52,856 nt of DNA from a bacterium (GTDB taxonomy: Bacteria; Patescibacteriota; Saccharimonadia; Saccharimonadales; Saccharimonadaceae): assembly GCA_021781475.1 (NCBI GenBank), contig JAJXWT010000004.1, positions 1 to 52,856 of the forward strand, written 5' to 3'. This document shows positions 16,020-25,031 of this stretch, one piece after another; positions within the stretch are counted from its first letter, which is position 1; each line of letters starts with the position of its first letter. The notes beneath the pieces are model-generated. The model was not told where the DNA came from and searched no databases. It worked only from the letters and a program-made list of their open reading frames with translations. A program made the translations under genes and the position numbers.

Positions 16020-16409
16020 ATGAGCGAAGATACTATTTTTAGCAAGATTGTTCGGGGTGAAATCCCCTGTTATAAAATTTATGAAGACGACACGGTGCTG
16101 GCGTTTTTAGATATTGAACCGCGTACCGAGGGCCACACGCTCGTGATCCCTAAGGTAAACCCAGCGCAATATGTGTGGGACCTTGACACCGAAACCTACC
16201 ACAAGGTAATGGCGGCCTGCCAAAAAATTGCGTTGCACCTACGCGAGCGCAGTGGCAAGGCATATGTGCATATGGCAGTTGTGGGTACCGATATCCCCTA
16301 CGCCCATGTGCACCTAGTGCCGTTTACTACCAGCGAAGAGCTGCACGGTCGTTTGTCGGCCACGCCCGAACTCCTTGCCGAAATCGCCCAAAAGTATCAC
16401 CTGTCATGA
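16020..16409 (+). CDS. HIT-family (histidine triad) nucleotide-binding protein
   Basis: The 129-residue protein begins with the HIT opening (DTIFSKIVRGEIPCYKIYED, LAFLDIEP, GHTLVIPK) and has the triad segment PYAHVHLVPF near residue 100. The first His of the usual HxHxH is Tyr, while the two later His, including the catalytic one, are kept. HIT proteins hydrolyse nucleotide phosphoramidates or similar AMP conjugates. It overlaps rlmH by 4 bases (ATGA), so the two are co-translated. Function beyond nucleotide hydrolase is not shown. Confidence 0.9.
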   Translation: MSEDTIFSKIVRGEIPCYKIYEDDTVLAFLDIEPRTEGHTLVIPKVNPAQYVWDLDTETYHKVMAACQKIALHLRERSGKAYVHMAVVGTDIPYAHVHLVPFTTSEELHGRLSATPELLAEIAQKYHLS

Positions 16410-16861
16410 TTACAATAATTGCGGTTGGTAAAAAGCACGAGCCATGGGTGGCGCAGGGCATAGAACGCTATTTACAGCGCCTACGCGCGCCGTTTACCGT
16501 GCAATGGCAATTGTTACCACATAGCGCCCTTGCGGGCGACCAGGCGCGTGTAGACGAGTCTGAGCGCATATTGCGCAGGCTTAACCCCCGCGATTTTGTG
16601 GTCTTACTCGATGAACGCGGCAAATTGCTTGATTCCCCTGCTTTGGCCACCACGCTTGACAAGGCGTTTGTGAATGCCCAAAATGTGGTGTTTGTGATTG
16701 GCGGTGCCTATGGGGTGGACACGACCGTGCACCAACGCGCCAATGTGGTATGGTCGCTGAGCCCGCTGGTGTTCCCGCACCAGCTAGTGCGCCTCATACT
16801 CGCCGAACAGCTGTATCGCGCCCAAGAAATCGCCGCCGGCCACCCGTACCATCATGAGTAG
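16406..16861 (+). CDS. rlmH: RlmH, 23S rRNA pseudouridine-1915 N3-methyltransferase
   Basis: The 151-residue protein is the normal length for RlmH. It carries the SPOUT-fold SAM knot: FVIGGAYGVD at about residue 95, SLSPLVFPHQLVRLILAEQLYRA, and the C-terminal HPYHHE (HPYHRE in E. coli). RlmH methylates pseudouridine 1915 in helix 69 of 23S rRNA on the assembled ribosome, using SAM. It starts inside the end of the HIT gene. Confidence 0.95.
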   Translation: MITIIAVGKKHEPWVAQGIERYLQRLRAPFTVQWQLLPHSALAGDQARVDESERILRRLNPRDFVVLLDERGKLLDSPALATTLDKAFVNAQNVVFVIGGAYGVDTTVHQRANVVWSLSPLVFPHQLVRLILAEQLYRAQEIAAGHPYHHE

Positions 16862-16880
16862 CCAGTAGCACAACATACCA

Positions 16881-16886
16881 TTGACA
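16881..16886 (+). promoter_or_regulatory. -35 box before the small gene at 16947
   Basis: TTGACA, followed by TATGCT/TAAGTT about 14-17 bases later. The -10 is not clear. Confidence 0.35.
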
Positions 16887-16946
16887 AAACATGAAACTTA
16901 TGCTAAGTTTATTAGTGATACTACTTAAAAACAAACACACCACCAC

Positions 16947-17264
16947 ATGATCCCTAACATTACCAACTGGCTTATGACCGCCGCAAGCATTGTGACCGCA
17001 TTCGGTATTTTTATGCACGATGGGCGGATTGACGCGGTAGTGGTAACAGGCACTGACATGCCGCTCGACTCCGCGCATATTGCCCGGGCCGATCACACTC
17101 ATTCTGAATACAGCGCTATGGATAACTTGCTAAACCAGAGTTTTGCTTACCAATCGGCCGGTGTGCCGCCAAAAGGCCGCAGTGAGCGCAAACACCACTT
17201 AACCTTGCCGGCCCACCTCGGTCGCCACGCGTTCGACGACACTATACTCCCGGCGCTTAGCTAG
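16947..17264 (+). CDS. hypothetical 105-residue protein with N-terminal helix
   Basis: One hydrophobic segment near the N-terminus (LMTAASIVTAFGIF) could be a signal anchor; the rest is polar, His-rich and without a known domain. There is a -35-like TTGACA upstream but no Shine-Dalgarno before the ATG. The gene ends one base before the stop of the converging valS. Base use is like that of the neighbours. I give it moderate confidence; it may be a lineage-specific small membrane protein. Confidence 0.45.
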   Translation: MIPNITNWLMTAASIVTAFGIFMHDGRIDAVVVTGTDMPLDSAHIARADHTHSEYSAMDNLLNQSFAYQSAGVPPKGRSERKHHLTLPAHLGRHAFDDTILPALS

Positions 17265-19817
17265 CTATTGGGCGATAACACTAAGTTCGTGCTCAAGCCG
17301 CTTAATTGCGGCTTGTTTTTCGGCCAGGATTTTGCGGCTTTCTTGCACAAGTTCGGCTGGGGCTTTTGCCACGTACCCCTCGTTACTAAGGCGCCCTTCG
17401 ATAATCGCGGCCTCTTTGCGGGTGTCGGCTAGGCGTTTTTCTAGGTTACTTTGGTGTTCGTAGAGCATGTCGGCGCTGATATCTAACCACGCGTCGCGGC
17501 CACTGGCGGCAAGGCGCAGGCCACGGGCTTGATCAACGTGCTCTACCGATTTTGCGTGGGCGAGCTTTTTAATCAAATCGGCGTTGTCGGCAACTAAGCT
17601 GTCGTCCATGTATAAAATGGCGTATTTGTTGTTGCCTGGCAACTCGGCGGTTACGTAGCGCGCCTCGGTTACCAGCACTTTAAGGCGCTCAAATTCGGCG
17701 GCTTCAAGCTCGTTGTGGTCACGGGCGGTTGGCCAGGTCTCGTCAGCCAAAATACCATCGGTCCAGCTAAGGGTTTGCCAAATGGTTTCGGTGACAAACG
17801 GTGCGAATGGGTGCGCTATGCGTAAAATCGTATCCAAAATCCAAGCCAGCATGCTGACATGGGTGTCGGCTTTGCTGGCCTCTATATACCAGTCGGCTAC
17901 GTCGTCCCACACCGTGTGGTAAAGGGTTTCGGCGGCCTCCGCAAAGCGGTAGTCGGCAACCAAGCGGTCAATATCGGCGATGGCGGTGTTTAGGCGGCCA
18001 ACAATCCAGTGGTCGGCGAGCCCATGTGGCTCGGGCTGGGGTGTCGGTGTCGTTTCCCCTACCTGGGCTTCAATGTAGCGGGCCACGTTCCACAGTTTGT
18101 TGCAAAAATTACGGCCGGCAACTACGGTGGCTTGGCTAAAGGCTTGGGCTTGGGCGGCACTACGGTTATTGAGGAGCCCTAAGCGCAAAGCGTCGCTCCC
18201 GTATTCGGCAATGGCCTCCATGGGGTTAATCACGTTCCCCTTGCTTTTGCTCATTTTTTGGCCCTTTTCGTCGAGCACTAGGCCATGTAGGTACACGTGC
18301 TTAAACGGCACATCGCCCGCCACGTACAGCCCCATCATAATCATGCGGGCAACCCAGGCAAACAAAATATCACTGCCCGTTTCCATGACATCTGTGGGGT
18401 AAAAGCGACTCAAATCGCCATTTGTAAGGTAATCGGTCACAATGTAGGGCCACTGGCTACTGCTAAACCAGGTGTCAAAGGTGTCGTCGTCACGGATATA
18501 TGTTGTGCCGTTAACAACAATCTGCGCTTCGTCAACCTGGTCGTTAAAAATCCAGTCCGTGTGATCGTTTTGGTTATAAAATGCCGGTATAGGGATACCC
18601 CACGGTATTTGGCGGCTAATGTTCCAGTCGCGGATGTTTTGCAGGTACGCAATTATCTGCCGGCCCTTGTTTTCAGGCGTAAAATGTATGCGGCCATCTG
18701 TAATTGCGGCAATTGCCTGCTTGGCAAGCGGCTCTAGCTTCATAAACCACTGGTCCGAAATAAGCGGCTCTATTACCGTGCCACACTTGTAGCAGTGCCC
18801 CACGCTGTGCACGATTTCGGTTTCGCCCCGGCGGTATTCTTCGGCCTGTAAGGCGGCAAGCACCTTTTTGCGGGCTTCGGCGACGCTTTGGCCCATAAAT
18901 GCGGCCGGCACATTCATCATTCTGCCGTCTTTGCCAATGATTTGGATCGGCTCAAGGTTATGGCGCTGCCCAATATCAAAGTCGTTCGGGTCGTGGGCGG
19001 GGGTAATCTTGACGGCGCCGGTGCCGTAGGCCATATCCACGTAGTCGTCGGCGACTATTGGCACTTCACGGTTCACGATTGGCACTAACACCTTGGTGCC
19101 GACTAAATCTTTATACCGCTCATCGTTCGGATTCACCGCCACCGCGACGTCGCCAAGCATAGTTTCGGGACGTGTCGTTGCCACAATAATCTCCCCTACC
19201 CTGTCGAGGGTTGGGTAGGCGATACTCCACAACGTGCCCTTTTCATCTTTGTGCTCCACCTCAATGTCACTAAACGTGGTTTGGTGTTTGACACAGTAGT
19301 TCACAATGCGCTCACCCCTATACACAAGCTTTTCATCCCACAGTTTTTTAAAGGTTGTGTGGGTGGTGCGCACGACCTTTTCGTCAAGGGTAAAGACTAG
19401 GTCCTTCCAGTCGGCCCCCGCCCCAAGCGCACGCAGTTGCAGCTCCATGTTACCCCTGTTTTTGTCGACAAAATCCCATACCTGGGCATACAACTGTTCA
19501 CGGGTGTAGTCAAAGCGGGTTTTACCCTGTTTTTCGAGCATGCGCTCGTACACAACCCACGTTTCAAACCCGGCGTGGTCGGCCCCTGGCAGATATACGG
19601 CGTCAAAGCCTTTCATGCGGTGGTAGCGGACCAGTAAATCTTCGATATCTGCCATTAAGGCGTGGCCAATGTGCAAGTTACCGTTAGCGTTGGGCGGAGG
19701 CATAATAATGCTATAAGGGGTACCCTGCCCTTTTGGTTCAAAAACGCCGCTACTTTCCCATAAGGCGTACGTAGTGGCTTCGTAATCGTTTGGTGTGTAT
19801 GCTTTTGCTAGGTTCAT
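17265..19817 (-). CDS. valS: valyl-tRNA synthetase
   Basis: The 850-residue enzyme charges tRNA-Val with valine. It shows the class I signatures NGNLHIGHAL (residues about 39-48) and KMSKSKGN (about 515-522), a CP1 editing domain with TTRPETMLGD and a Thr-rich pocket, a CYKCGT metal-binding knuckle, the anticodon-binding domain, and the C-terminal coiled coil (about 785-850) special to ValRS. Length and order are those of a complete bacterial ValRS. The start at 19817 has AGGA upstream. Confidence 0.97.
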   Translation of the reverse strand: MNLAKAYTPNDYEATTYALWESSGVFEPKGQGTPYSIIMPPPNANGNLHIGHALMADIEDLLVRYHRMKGFDAVYLPGADHAGFETWVVYERMLEKQGKTRFDYTREQLYAQVWDFVDKNRGNMELQLRALGAGADWKDLVFTLDEKVVRTTHTTFKKLWDEKLVYRGERIVNYCVKHQTTFSDIEVEHKDEKGTLWSIAYPTLDRVGEIIVATTRPETMLGDVAVAVNPNDERYKDLVGTKVLVPIVNREVPIVADDYVDMAYGTGAVKITPAHDPNDFDIGQRHNLEPIQIIGKDGRMMNVPAAFMGQSVAEARKKVLAALQAEEYRRGETEIVHSVGHCYKCGTVIEPLISDQWFMKLEPLAKQAIAAITDGRIHFTPENKGRQIIAYLQNIRDWNISRQIPWGIPIPAFYNQNDHTDWIFNDQVDEAQIVVNGTTYIRDDDTFDTWFSSSQWPYIVTDYLTNGDLSRFYPTDVMETGSDILFAWVARMIMMGLYVAGDVPFKHVYLHGLVLDEKGQKMSKSKGNVINPMEAIAEYGSDALRLGLLNNRSAAQAQAFSQATVVAGRNFCNKLWNVARYIEAQVGETTPTPQPEPHGLADHWIVGRLNTAIADIDRLVADYRFAEAAETLYHTVWDDVADWYIEASKADTHVSMLAWILDTILRIAHPFAPFVTETIWQTLSWTDGILADETWPTARDHNELEAAEFERLKVLVTEARYVTAELPGNNKYAILYMDDSLVADNADLIKKLAHAKSVEHVDQARGLRLAASGRDAWLDISADMLYEHQSNLEKRLADTRKEAAIIEGRLSNEGYVAKAPAELVQESRKILAEKQAAIKRLEHELSVIAQ

Positions 19818-19985
19818 TACAGGGGTCCTACCGGTCTTTATTCATGCGAAAAATAGCAAAAGCAAACAATGGATTGTGCTCACGCTTACGTGTGAAAATT
19901 GTCACAATCCTAGCTCCGTTAACCTCTGTTATTTCACGCATGTTTGTGTTCCCTTTTATTATATCACAACAGGGTAAAGCGGGTG

Positions 19986-19991
19986 TATACT
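19986..19991 (+). promoter_or_regulatory. -10 box, leaderless type
   Basis: TATACT with a 6-base gap to the ATG at 19998. Confidence 0.5.
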
Positions 19992-19997
19992 AAAAGC

Positions 19998-20975
19998 ATG
20001 ATAACGCGCTGCGAAAACCAACAAGAATGGGATGATTATGTGAACGATTTGGGCGGCCACCCCTTACAGTTATGGGGGTGGGGAAGCCTTAAGGCGGCAC
20101 ACAACTGGAGCGTAACCCGCCTATTGTACGAGCAGGATGGCATTAAAAAGGGCGGGGCACAGGTGTTAATTCGCCACCTGCCGTGGCCTTTTAAGCGCCT
20201 TGCGTACATTCCGCGCGGACCGTTTGGCGAGCTGGGTGAATCAGCCGCTGCAATGGCAGAACTTGTGGCCTATGTGAAACACACGATTGGTGGCCTGCTG
20301 GTGAGCACCGAGCCCGATAAAACTGGGGTAGAGTGGGGGAGCGGCTGGCGGAGATCGCCCAACACAATTTTAATCCCGCGCACCGCTATCCTTGACCTAG
20401 CGAAAAGCGAGCAAGAACTACTTGGCGACATGACCAAAAAAACGCGTCAGTATATCCGTAAGAGCGAGCGCGACGGCGTGACAATCCACCAAATTAAAAC
20501 CAAAGAGGCGCTCGAAGGCGTATTGGCGGTGTATCGCTACACGGCCGGGCGGGCGCACTTTGCGCTGCATGGTGATGCATACTACCACGACCTATACGAC
20601 ATGCTGGGTGAAAATAACCTGGTGTACGGGGCATACTACCAGGGGAAACTGGTGAGCTTTTTGTGGCTGGCGATTAGCAGCAGCACGGCCTTTGAGCTGT
20701 ATGGTGGCATGACCGAAACCGGCCAAGAATCAAGGGCAAACTACTGCTTAAAATGGCACGCTATCACTAAATGTAAAGAGTGGGGGATTACTCGCTACGA
20801 CATGAACGGCCTGTTAAACGACGGCGTTAGCACCTTCAAAGAGGGTTTCACAAACCACGAAAACATGCTGGCGGGCACATACGATTACCCGCTTTCACCC
20901 CTGTACATTGTATGGGCAAAGCTATTGCCGCTCGGTAAAAAAGTGTTTAGATCGCTAAAATCGTTGCGCAAATAA
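19998..20975 (+). CDS. FemAB-family aminoacyl-tRNA-dependent ligase, first of two
   Basis: The 325-residue protein matches FemA/B/X proteins: paired GNAT folds, the N-terminal GGHPLQLWGWGSLKA, the central basic KKTRQYIRKSERDGV stretch, and AISSSTAFELYGGM with KWHAITKCKEWG and YDMNG near the C-terminus. Family members use aminoacyl-tRNA to add amino acids to the peptidoglycan stem on lipid II, making the interpeptide bridge on the inner face of the membrane. The MurE-like gene 3 kb away and a second FemAB at 25982-27013 fit a cell-wall role. The start is set by TATACT 6 bases upstream; an in-frame TTG/ATG further up lies before the promoter. Confidence 0.85.
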   Translation: MITRCENQQEWDDYVNDLGGHPLQLWGWGSLKAAHNWSVTRLLYEQDGIKKGGAQVLIRHLPWPFKRLAYIPRGPFGELGESAAAMAELVAYVKHTIGGLLVSTEPDKTGVEWGSGWRRSPNTILIPRTAILDLAKSEQELLGDMTKKTRQYIRKSERDGVTIHQIKTKEALEGVLAVYRYTAGRAHFALHGDAYYHDLYDMLGENNLVYGAYYQGKLVSFLWLAISSSTAFELYGGMTETGQESRANYCLKWHAITKCKEWGITRYDMNGLLNDGVSTFKEGFTNHENMLAGTYDYPLSPLYIVWAKLLPLGKKVFRSLKSLRK

Positions 20976-20991
20976 CAACAATGGCTGTTAT

Positions 20992-21570
20992 TTACAATTC
21001 AGTCGCGCCTTGGCGGTGAATGATCAGCTGGTGGTTAGGGCCAAATTCGATAATGGTGGATGGTGGGCGGTTACCGAGGTCGCCGGCATCGACATAAAAA
21101 TCAACGCTGTCTCCAAAGTAATCCATGGCGGCTTTTATATTAGTGGCCGTTGGCTCGCCGGGTTTGTTGGCGCTGCTGGTCATAAGGGCGCCAGTTTGGC
21201 GGAGCAGGGTAAGGAGATCGGGTGGCGAGGGGATGCGCACAGGGAGCGCGGTGCGCTCTATTTTAAGGTAGTGGGGCACGCTTGCGGCGTTTACCACGAC
21301 ACTAAGGCTTGCCGGCCAGTACTGTTGGGCAGCCAGTAGTGGGGCAGTGGGAAACCCCAGCGCCACAAACTGGTCGATACTCGCGCCAATGGTGGTGCCA
21401 GCTTGGTGCTCGCGCTTTTTTACAGAGTACATTTTTTTGATTGCTGCCTGGTTGTTGGCTTGGGCGACAAGGCCATATACGGTGTCGGTGGGGATCACGC
21501 CAATTGCACCACGGGTAATCATGGCCGCAAGCTCGGGGTCGGATACGCTAGTGAACACTTTAGGTTTCAT
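20992..21570 (-). CDS. tsaC: TsaC/YrdC-type threonylcarbamoyl-AMP synthase
   Basis: The 192-residue protein has the YrdC fold with IPTDTVYGLVAQ near residue 25, KKR after it, a Pro-Ala-Ser-Leu strand (PASLSVVV), the PVRIPS stretch and TSSANKPGEPTA. TsaC makes threonylcarbamoyl-adenylate from Thr, bicarbonate and ATP. TsaD then passes the group to A37 of tRNAs reading ANN codons. Its start lies inside the end of tsaD (11-base overlap), so the two enzymes of the pathway are co-translated. Confidence 0.92.
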   Translation of the reverse strand: MKPKVFTSVSDPELAAMITRGAIGVIPTDTVYGLVAQANNQAAIKKMYSVKKREHQAGTTIGASIDQFVALGFPTAPLLAAQQYWPASLSVVVNAASVPHYLKIERTALPVRIPSPPDLLTLLRQTGALMTSSANKPGEPTATNIKAAMDYFGDSVDFYVDAGDLGNRPPSTIIEFGPNHQLIIHRQGATEL

Positions 21571-22651
21571 GGCGGCTCCAGGCGGTCTTGGTCATGCTTA
21601 GGCTTGGTACAACCTCTAGGCTGTAGGGGTCGGTTGGGGCAACGGTTTGCGACATGTAGTAGCCCAGGGTAGCAATCATGGCGGCGTTGTCGGTACACAA
21701 ACTCATGGGGGCGTATTCAATCGCTATGGGAATCCGGGCACTGAGCTCACGCCGCAGCTCTTGGTTGGCCGCCACGCCGCCGGCAATCACGACGCTAGCC
21801 GGTTGGTAGGCGTCAAAAGCGGTTTTGGCTTTATCGACCAACGTTTCAACTGCCACGCGCTGAAAGCTGGCGGCAAAATCATTGCGCTGAACGTCGTTTA
21901 AAAGCGCTGCAAGCTCATGCGAGGGAAAATCGTATGGTTTACCACATTCGGCCTGCACAGCCCTTAAAACGGCCGTTTTTAGGCCACTGAAGCTATAGTC
22001 GTAGGGGTTTTGCATGCGGGCTTTAGGGAGTGTGTACCTATGGGCATCGCCCTCTAGTGCCACCTTGGCGATTGATGGGCCGCCAGGGTAGGGCAGGCCG
22101 ATAATCTTTGCCACTTTGTCAAAGGCCTCGCCCACGGCGTCATCTTGGGTTTGGCCTAATAATTCGTAGTCACCGTGATTTTTAAATAAGACCAGTTGGC
22201 TGTGGCCGCCGCTGACAATCAAGGCAAGCATAGGGAACTTGGGCTGGTTTTTGGGGAGAGTGAGCGATAAGTGCTCGGCCTGTTCGGTAATAAAATTGGC
22301 GTACACGTGGCCTTCCACATGGTGCACGGCGTACAGGGGCTTATTGTGCGTGATCGCCAGCGTGCGAGCGGCTAAGGTGCCAACCAGTAGCGAGCCGATT
22401 AACCCTGGCGCGTAGGTCACGGCAATTGCATCAATATCATCCCACGTGCCGCCGGCCTGCGTTACCGCTGCCTGGATAACAGGGTTCACTACCTCAATAT
22501 GACTGCGCGCGGCGATTTCTGGCACCACACCACCATAGTGCTTGTGGATATCAATTTGGCTGTTTACGACATTACTAAGTAAACGGTAGCCATCTTGCAC
22601 CACGGCTGCCGCAGTTTCGTCGCAACTGCTTTCAATACCCAAAACTTTCAT
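21560..22651 (-). CDS. tsaD: TsaD/Kae1, tRNA threonylcarbamoyladenosine transferase
   Basis: The 363-residue protein carries the family signatures GIESSCDETAAAVV at the start, the metal-binding HVEGH (near residue 110), SGGHSQLV, and the C-terminal GGVAANQELR. It transfers threonylcarbamoyl from the TsaC product to A37 of tRNA and is essential in most bacteria. I begin at the ATG at 22651, 7 bases after TATACT; the upstream in-frame ATG at 22672 lies before that promoter. TsaB and TsaE are not in the window. Confidence 0.95.
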   Translation of the reverse strand: MKVLGIESSCDETAAAVVQDGYRLLSNVVNSQIDIHKHYGGVVPEIAARSHIEVVNPVIQAAVTQAGGTWDDIDAIAVTYAPGLIGSLLVGTLAARTLAITHNKPLYAVHHVEGHVYANFITEQAEHLSLTLPKNQPKFPMLALIVSGGHSQLVLFKNHGDYELLGQTQDDAVGEAFDKVAKIIGLPYPGGPSIAKVALEGDAHRYTLPKARMQNPYDYSFSGLKTAVLRAVQAECGKPYDFPSHELAALLNDVQRNDFAASFQRVAVETLVDKAKTAFDAYQPASVVIAGGVAANQELRRELSARIPIAIEYAPMSLCTDNAAMIATLGYYMSQTVAPTDPYSLEVVPSLSMTKTAWSRHET

Positions 22652-22658
22652 TGTAGCT

Positions 22659-22664
22659 AGTATA
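22659..22664 (-). promoter_or_regulatory. -10 box of tsaD-tsaC
   Basis: TATACT on the minus strand with a 7-base gap to the tsaD ATG. Confidence 0.5.
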
Positions 22665-22688
22665 ACACACAATTTACAGAGGTGAAAA

Positions 22689-22717
22689 TTGACAATACAT
22701 TACAAAAATGCTAATGT
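22689..22717 (+). promoter_or_regulatory. promoter with -35 TTGACA and extended -10 TGCTAATGT
   Basis: TTGACA (22689-22694), a 17-base spacer and TAATGT (22712-22717) preceded by TGC. The ATG follows after 10 bases, so the leader is only a few bases. Confidence 0.55.
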
Positions 22718-22727
22718 ATTTATAGTT

Positions 22728-23684
22728 ATGATACGCCCCAAGAGCCAAAGCGAACGTACCGTGCAACTTTTAGAATTTGCCTATGGCGACAGGGGCACCT
22801 CGCCACGGCAACATTATATCGAGCAAAACTTGAGCCGCTTGGCAACGGCTGTGTCGTTGGACGCACTCTCTGGGGCTGATTTACAGCAGCTACCTGCGTA
22901 CCAGCGCGATTTTAGCACCGCCGACTACCCAACACCCAAAGTTCGCATGCAGATGGCCGAATACATAGAGGATTATAGTCAGTATGCGGAGGCTGTGTTG
23001 CAGCTGCGCCGTGACGTTGCCGAGGGCGATAGGAGTGCCCTTATTGGTGAGGGCGAGTCTGCGCGAGTGTATAAGCTTATGATGGGTACCACGCCGTACG
23101 CAGTTCGCATACACAAACCCAATGCGAAGGGGCATGGGTTTGAGGACGCATACGAGCTAATGCGTCGCCACGCGGAAGTAGCTGATAACCCCGGTTTTAC
23201 AAGACTCGCCGCTATCAATCTGCAAAGTGCCACGACTATTACCGAGTACGCCGGCACATCATTGAAAGATCTGTTGCCAGATGATGCGATGAAAATTACC
23301 GCCGAGCATTTTCAAGATGCTCTTGTAGCCTTGGCTGCTGCAGATGAGCGTGGTGTATCTATCGACGCTCATGGGGGTAACGTTTGCTTTGACCAGCAGG
23401 GCGATCGGCTCGTACATATTGACCCCTCGCTCGCAACACGCCACACGTCGCCCCTGGGCGTCCGAATAGTGAGCGATTATCTAGAAGTACTCGAATCGAC
23501 AGGGATAAGCTGGTTAGCGCACGATGATATTCAAGGGGATGTGTCGTCACATGAATCAGTAGCCGCGCTTAAGGCGCAGCGGCATTTAGTGACTGAGTTC
23601 CGTGCGGCCGTGCGCACCAGTTATGGCGGCAATGTTGCTACAACCACCGGGTTGGAGTATATTTGGCATTTTTATCACGACTAA
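22728..23684 (+). CDS. protein-kinase-like/APH-like fold protein
   Basis: The 318-residue protein has a kinase-like core from about residue 100. A glycine loop IGEGESARVYKL is followed by YAVRIHK at the beta-3 position, where Arg replaces the usual ATP-binding Lys. ITEYAGTSLKDLL looks like the hinge, DAHGGNVCFD like the catalytic loop (Asp and Asn present), and VHIDPS like the metal-binding DFG. This order is shared by small-molecule phosphotransferases and atypical kinases. The N-terminal 90 residues are not recognised. It may be active with a moved Lys, or a pseudokinase. The start at 22728 follows a good promoter; the TTG at 22689 is inside the -35 box and is rejected. Confidence 0.65.
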   Translation: MIRPKSQSERTVQLLEFAYGDRGTSPRQHYIEQNLSRLATAVSLDALSGADLQQLPAYQRDFSTADYPTPKVRMQMAEYIEDYSQYAEAVLQLRRDVAEGDRSALIGEGESARVYKLMMGTTPYAVRIHKPNAKGHGFEDAYELMRRHAEVADNPGFTRLAAINLQSATTITEYAGTSLKDLLPDDAMKITAEHFQDALVALAAADERGVSIDAHGGNVCFDQQGDRLVHIDPSLATRHTSPLGVRIVSDYLEVLESTGISWLAHDDIQGDVSSHESVAALKAQRHLVTEFRAAVRTSYGGNVATTTGLEYIWHFYHD

Positions 23685-23711
23685 GGTCGAGCAGATTTGC
23701 TGAAAAAGCGC

Positions 23712-23717
23712 TAGAAT
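23712..23717 (+). promoter_or_regulatory. -10 box, leaderless type
   Basis: TAGAAT with a 6-base gap to the ATG at 23724. Confidence 0.45.
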
Positions 23718-23723
23718 AGAGTT

Positions 23724-25031
23724 ATGAAACAGATGCTAGCGAGTGGAGCGCGGAAATTATTGCCAAGTGGGGCGGTACGCCTGCTCGAACAGGGGTATCG
23801 AAAGGGTCGAGTGCACCTTTTAACGGCGGCGTATGGTAACCCCGCAAAAAATCTGCGCGTGATTGCGGTAACGGGTACCAACGGTAAAACCACAGTGGTG
23901 AACTACCTAAACGAGATTTTAAAAGAGGCCAAGTATAAAACGGCCATGTTCAGCACGGCGCAGATTGAAATTAACGGGGTAAAGCGGGTTAACGACCTAA
24001 ACCGCACGGTCGCGGTAACGCGTGATTTAATGCGATTTTACCGCCAAGCTAAGCGGGCGCGGGCTGATTTTGTGCTCATAGAGGCCACCAGCCATGCGCT
24101 TGACCAGCACAAACTCAGCACGACGCCAATCGAAATGGCAATTATGACGAACCTCACCCAGGATCACCTGGATTACCACAAAACCATGGAAAACTACGCC
24201 GCCGCCAAGGCCAAATTGTTTAGAATGAACCCAAAGTACATTGTATTAAACCGCGACGATGAGTGGTTTGACTATTACAACTCCTACCAGGCTGGTTACC
24301 AAAAAATCACCTACGGCCAGTCGCCCGACGCCGAAGCGCGAATTGACCGCATTAAGTTGTTCCGCAAGGGAACCGAAGTTGATATGGTGATCGATCACCA
24401 AACAAAGCTGCAGCTTGCGACCGCTTTGCCTGGCGAATATAACGCCTACAACCTGGCAGCAGCAGTTAGTGGCGCCTACCTGCTGAATGTCGGCCTAAAA
24501 GATATTATTGAAGGTGTGGCCAACCTTGAGGGTATTCCGGGGCGCTTTGACAGGGTGGAGCAGGGGCAGCCTTTTGATATCGTGGTGGATTATGCTCACA
24601 CGCCCGATGGCTACGAAAAGGTACTGACGGCGGCGCGTGGCATTACCAAAAACCGTGTGATTTTGGTGTTTGGCAGCTGCGGCGACCGCGACAAGGCGAA
24701 GCGGCCGGTTATGGGCAGTATTGCCGCACGCATGGCCGATAGGATCATTTTGACCGACGAAGAAAGCTATAACGAAGATCCGCAGCAAATCCGCGACCAA
24801 ATCCGCGAAGGTATTGTGGCGGCGCACGGCGAGGGCAAAACGACAGAGGTGCCAGACCGCCGCGAAGCTATTAAAAAAGCCCTGAGCATTGCAACCAAGG
24901 GCGACACGGTACTGATTACCGGCATGGGCCACGAAATGTACCGAATTGTGAACGGTGAGCGGATTCCATGGAACGACGCCGAAGCGGTAAAAGAACTGCT
25001 AAAGGAAAAGGGGTCCAGCAGCGCTACCTAG
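23724..25031 (+). CDS. murE: MurE-like UDP-MurNAc-peptide ligase with shortened N-terminal domain
   Basis: The 435-residue ligase adds the third amino acid to UDP-MurNAc-dipeptide in the cytoplasm. It has the P-loop TGTNGKTT (residues 50-57), EATSHALDQ, NLTQDHLDYH, the AKAKLF Lys that is carbamylated in Mur ligases, and VFGSCGDRDKAKRP near residue 320. Only about 45 residues precede the P-loop, against about 100 in typical MurE, so most of the UDP-binding domain 1 is missing. At the DNPR position that selects diaminopimelate it has EESY (346-349). It is more like MurE than MurC, D or F by the ATSHALDQ and GDRDKxKRP motifs, but the third residue it adds is open. The -10 6 bases upstream supports the start. 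Confidence 0.85.
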   Translation: MKQMLASGARKLLPSGAVRLLEQGYRKGRVHLLTAAYGNPAKNLRVIAVTGTNGKTTVVNYLNEILKEAKYKTAMFSTAQIEINGVKRVNDLNRTVAVTRDLMRFYRQAKRARADFVLIEATSHALDQHKLSTTPIEMAIMTNLTQDHLDYHKTMENYAAAKAKLFRMNPKYIVLNRDDEWFDYYNSYQAGYQKITYGQSPDAEARIDRIKLFRKGTEVDMVIDHQTKLQLATALPGEYNAYNLAAAVSGAYLLNVGLKDIIEGVANLEGIPGRFDRVEQGQPFDIVVDYAHTPDGYEKVLTAARGITKNRVILVFGSCGDRDKAKRPVMGSIAARMADRIILTDEESYNEDPQQIRDQIREGIVAAHGEGKTTEVPDRREAIKKALSIATKGDTVLITGMGHEMYRIVNGERIPWNDAEAVKELLKEKGSSSAT

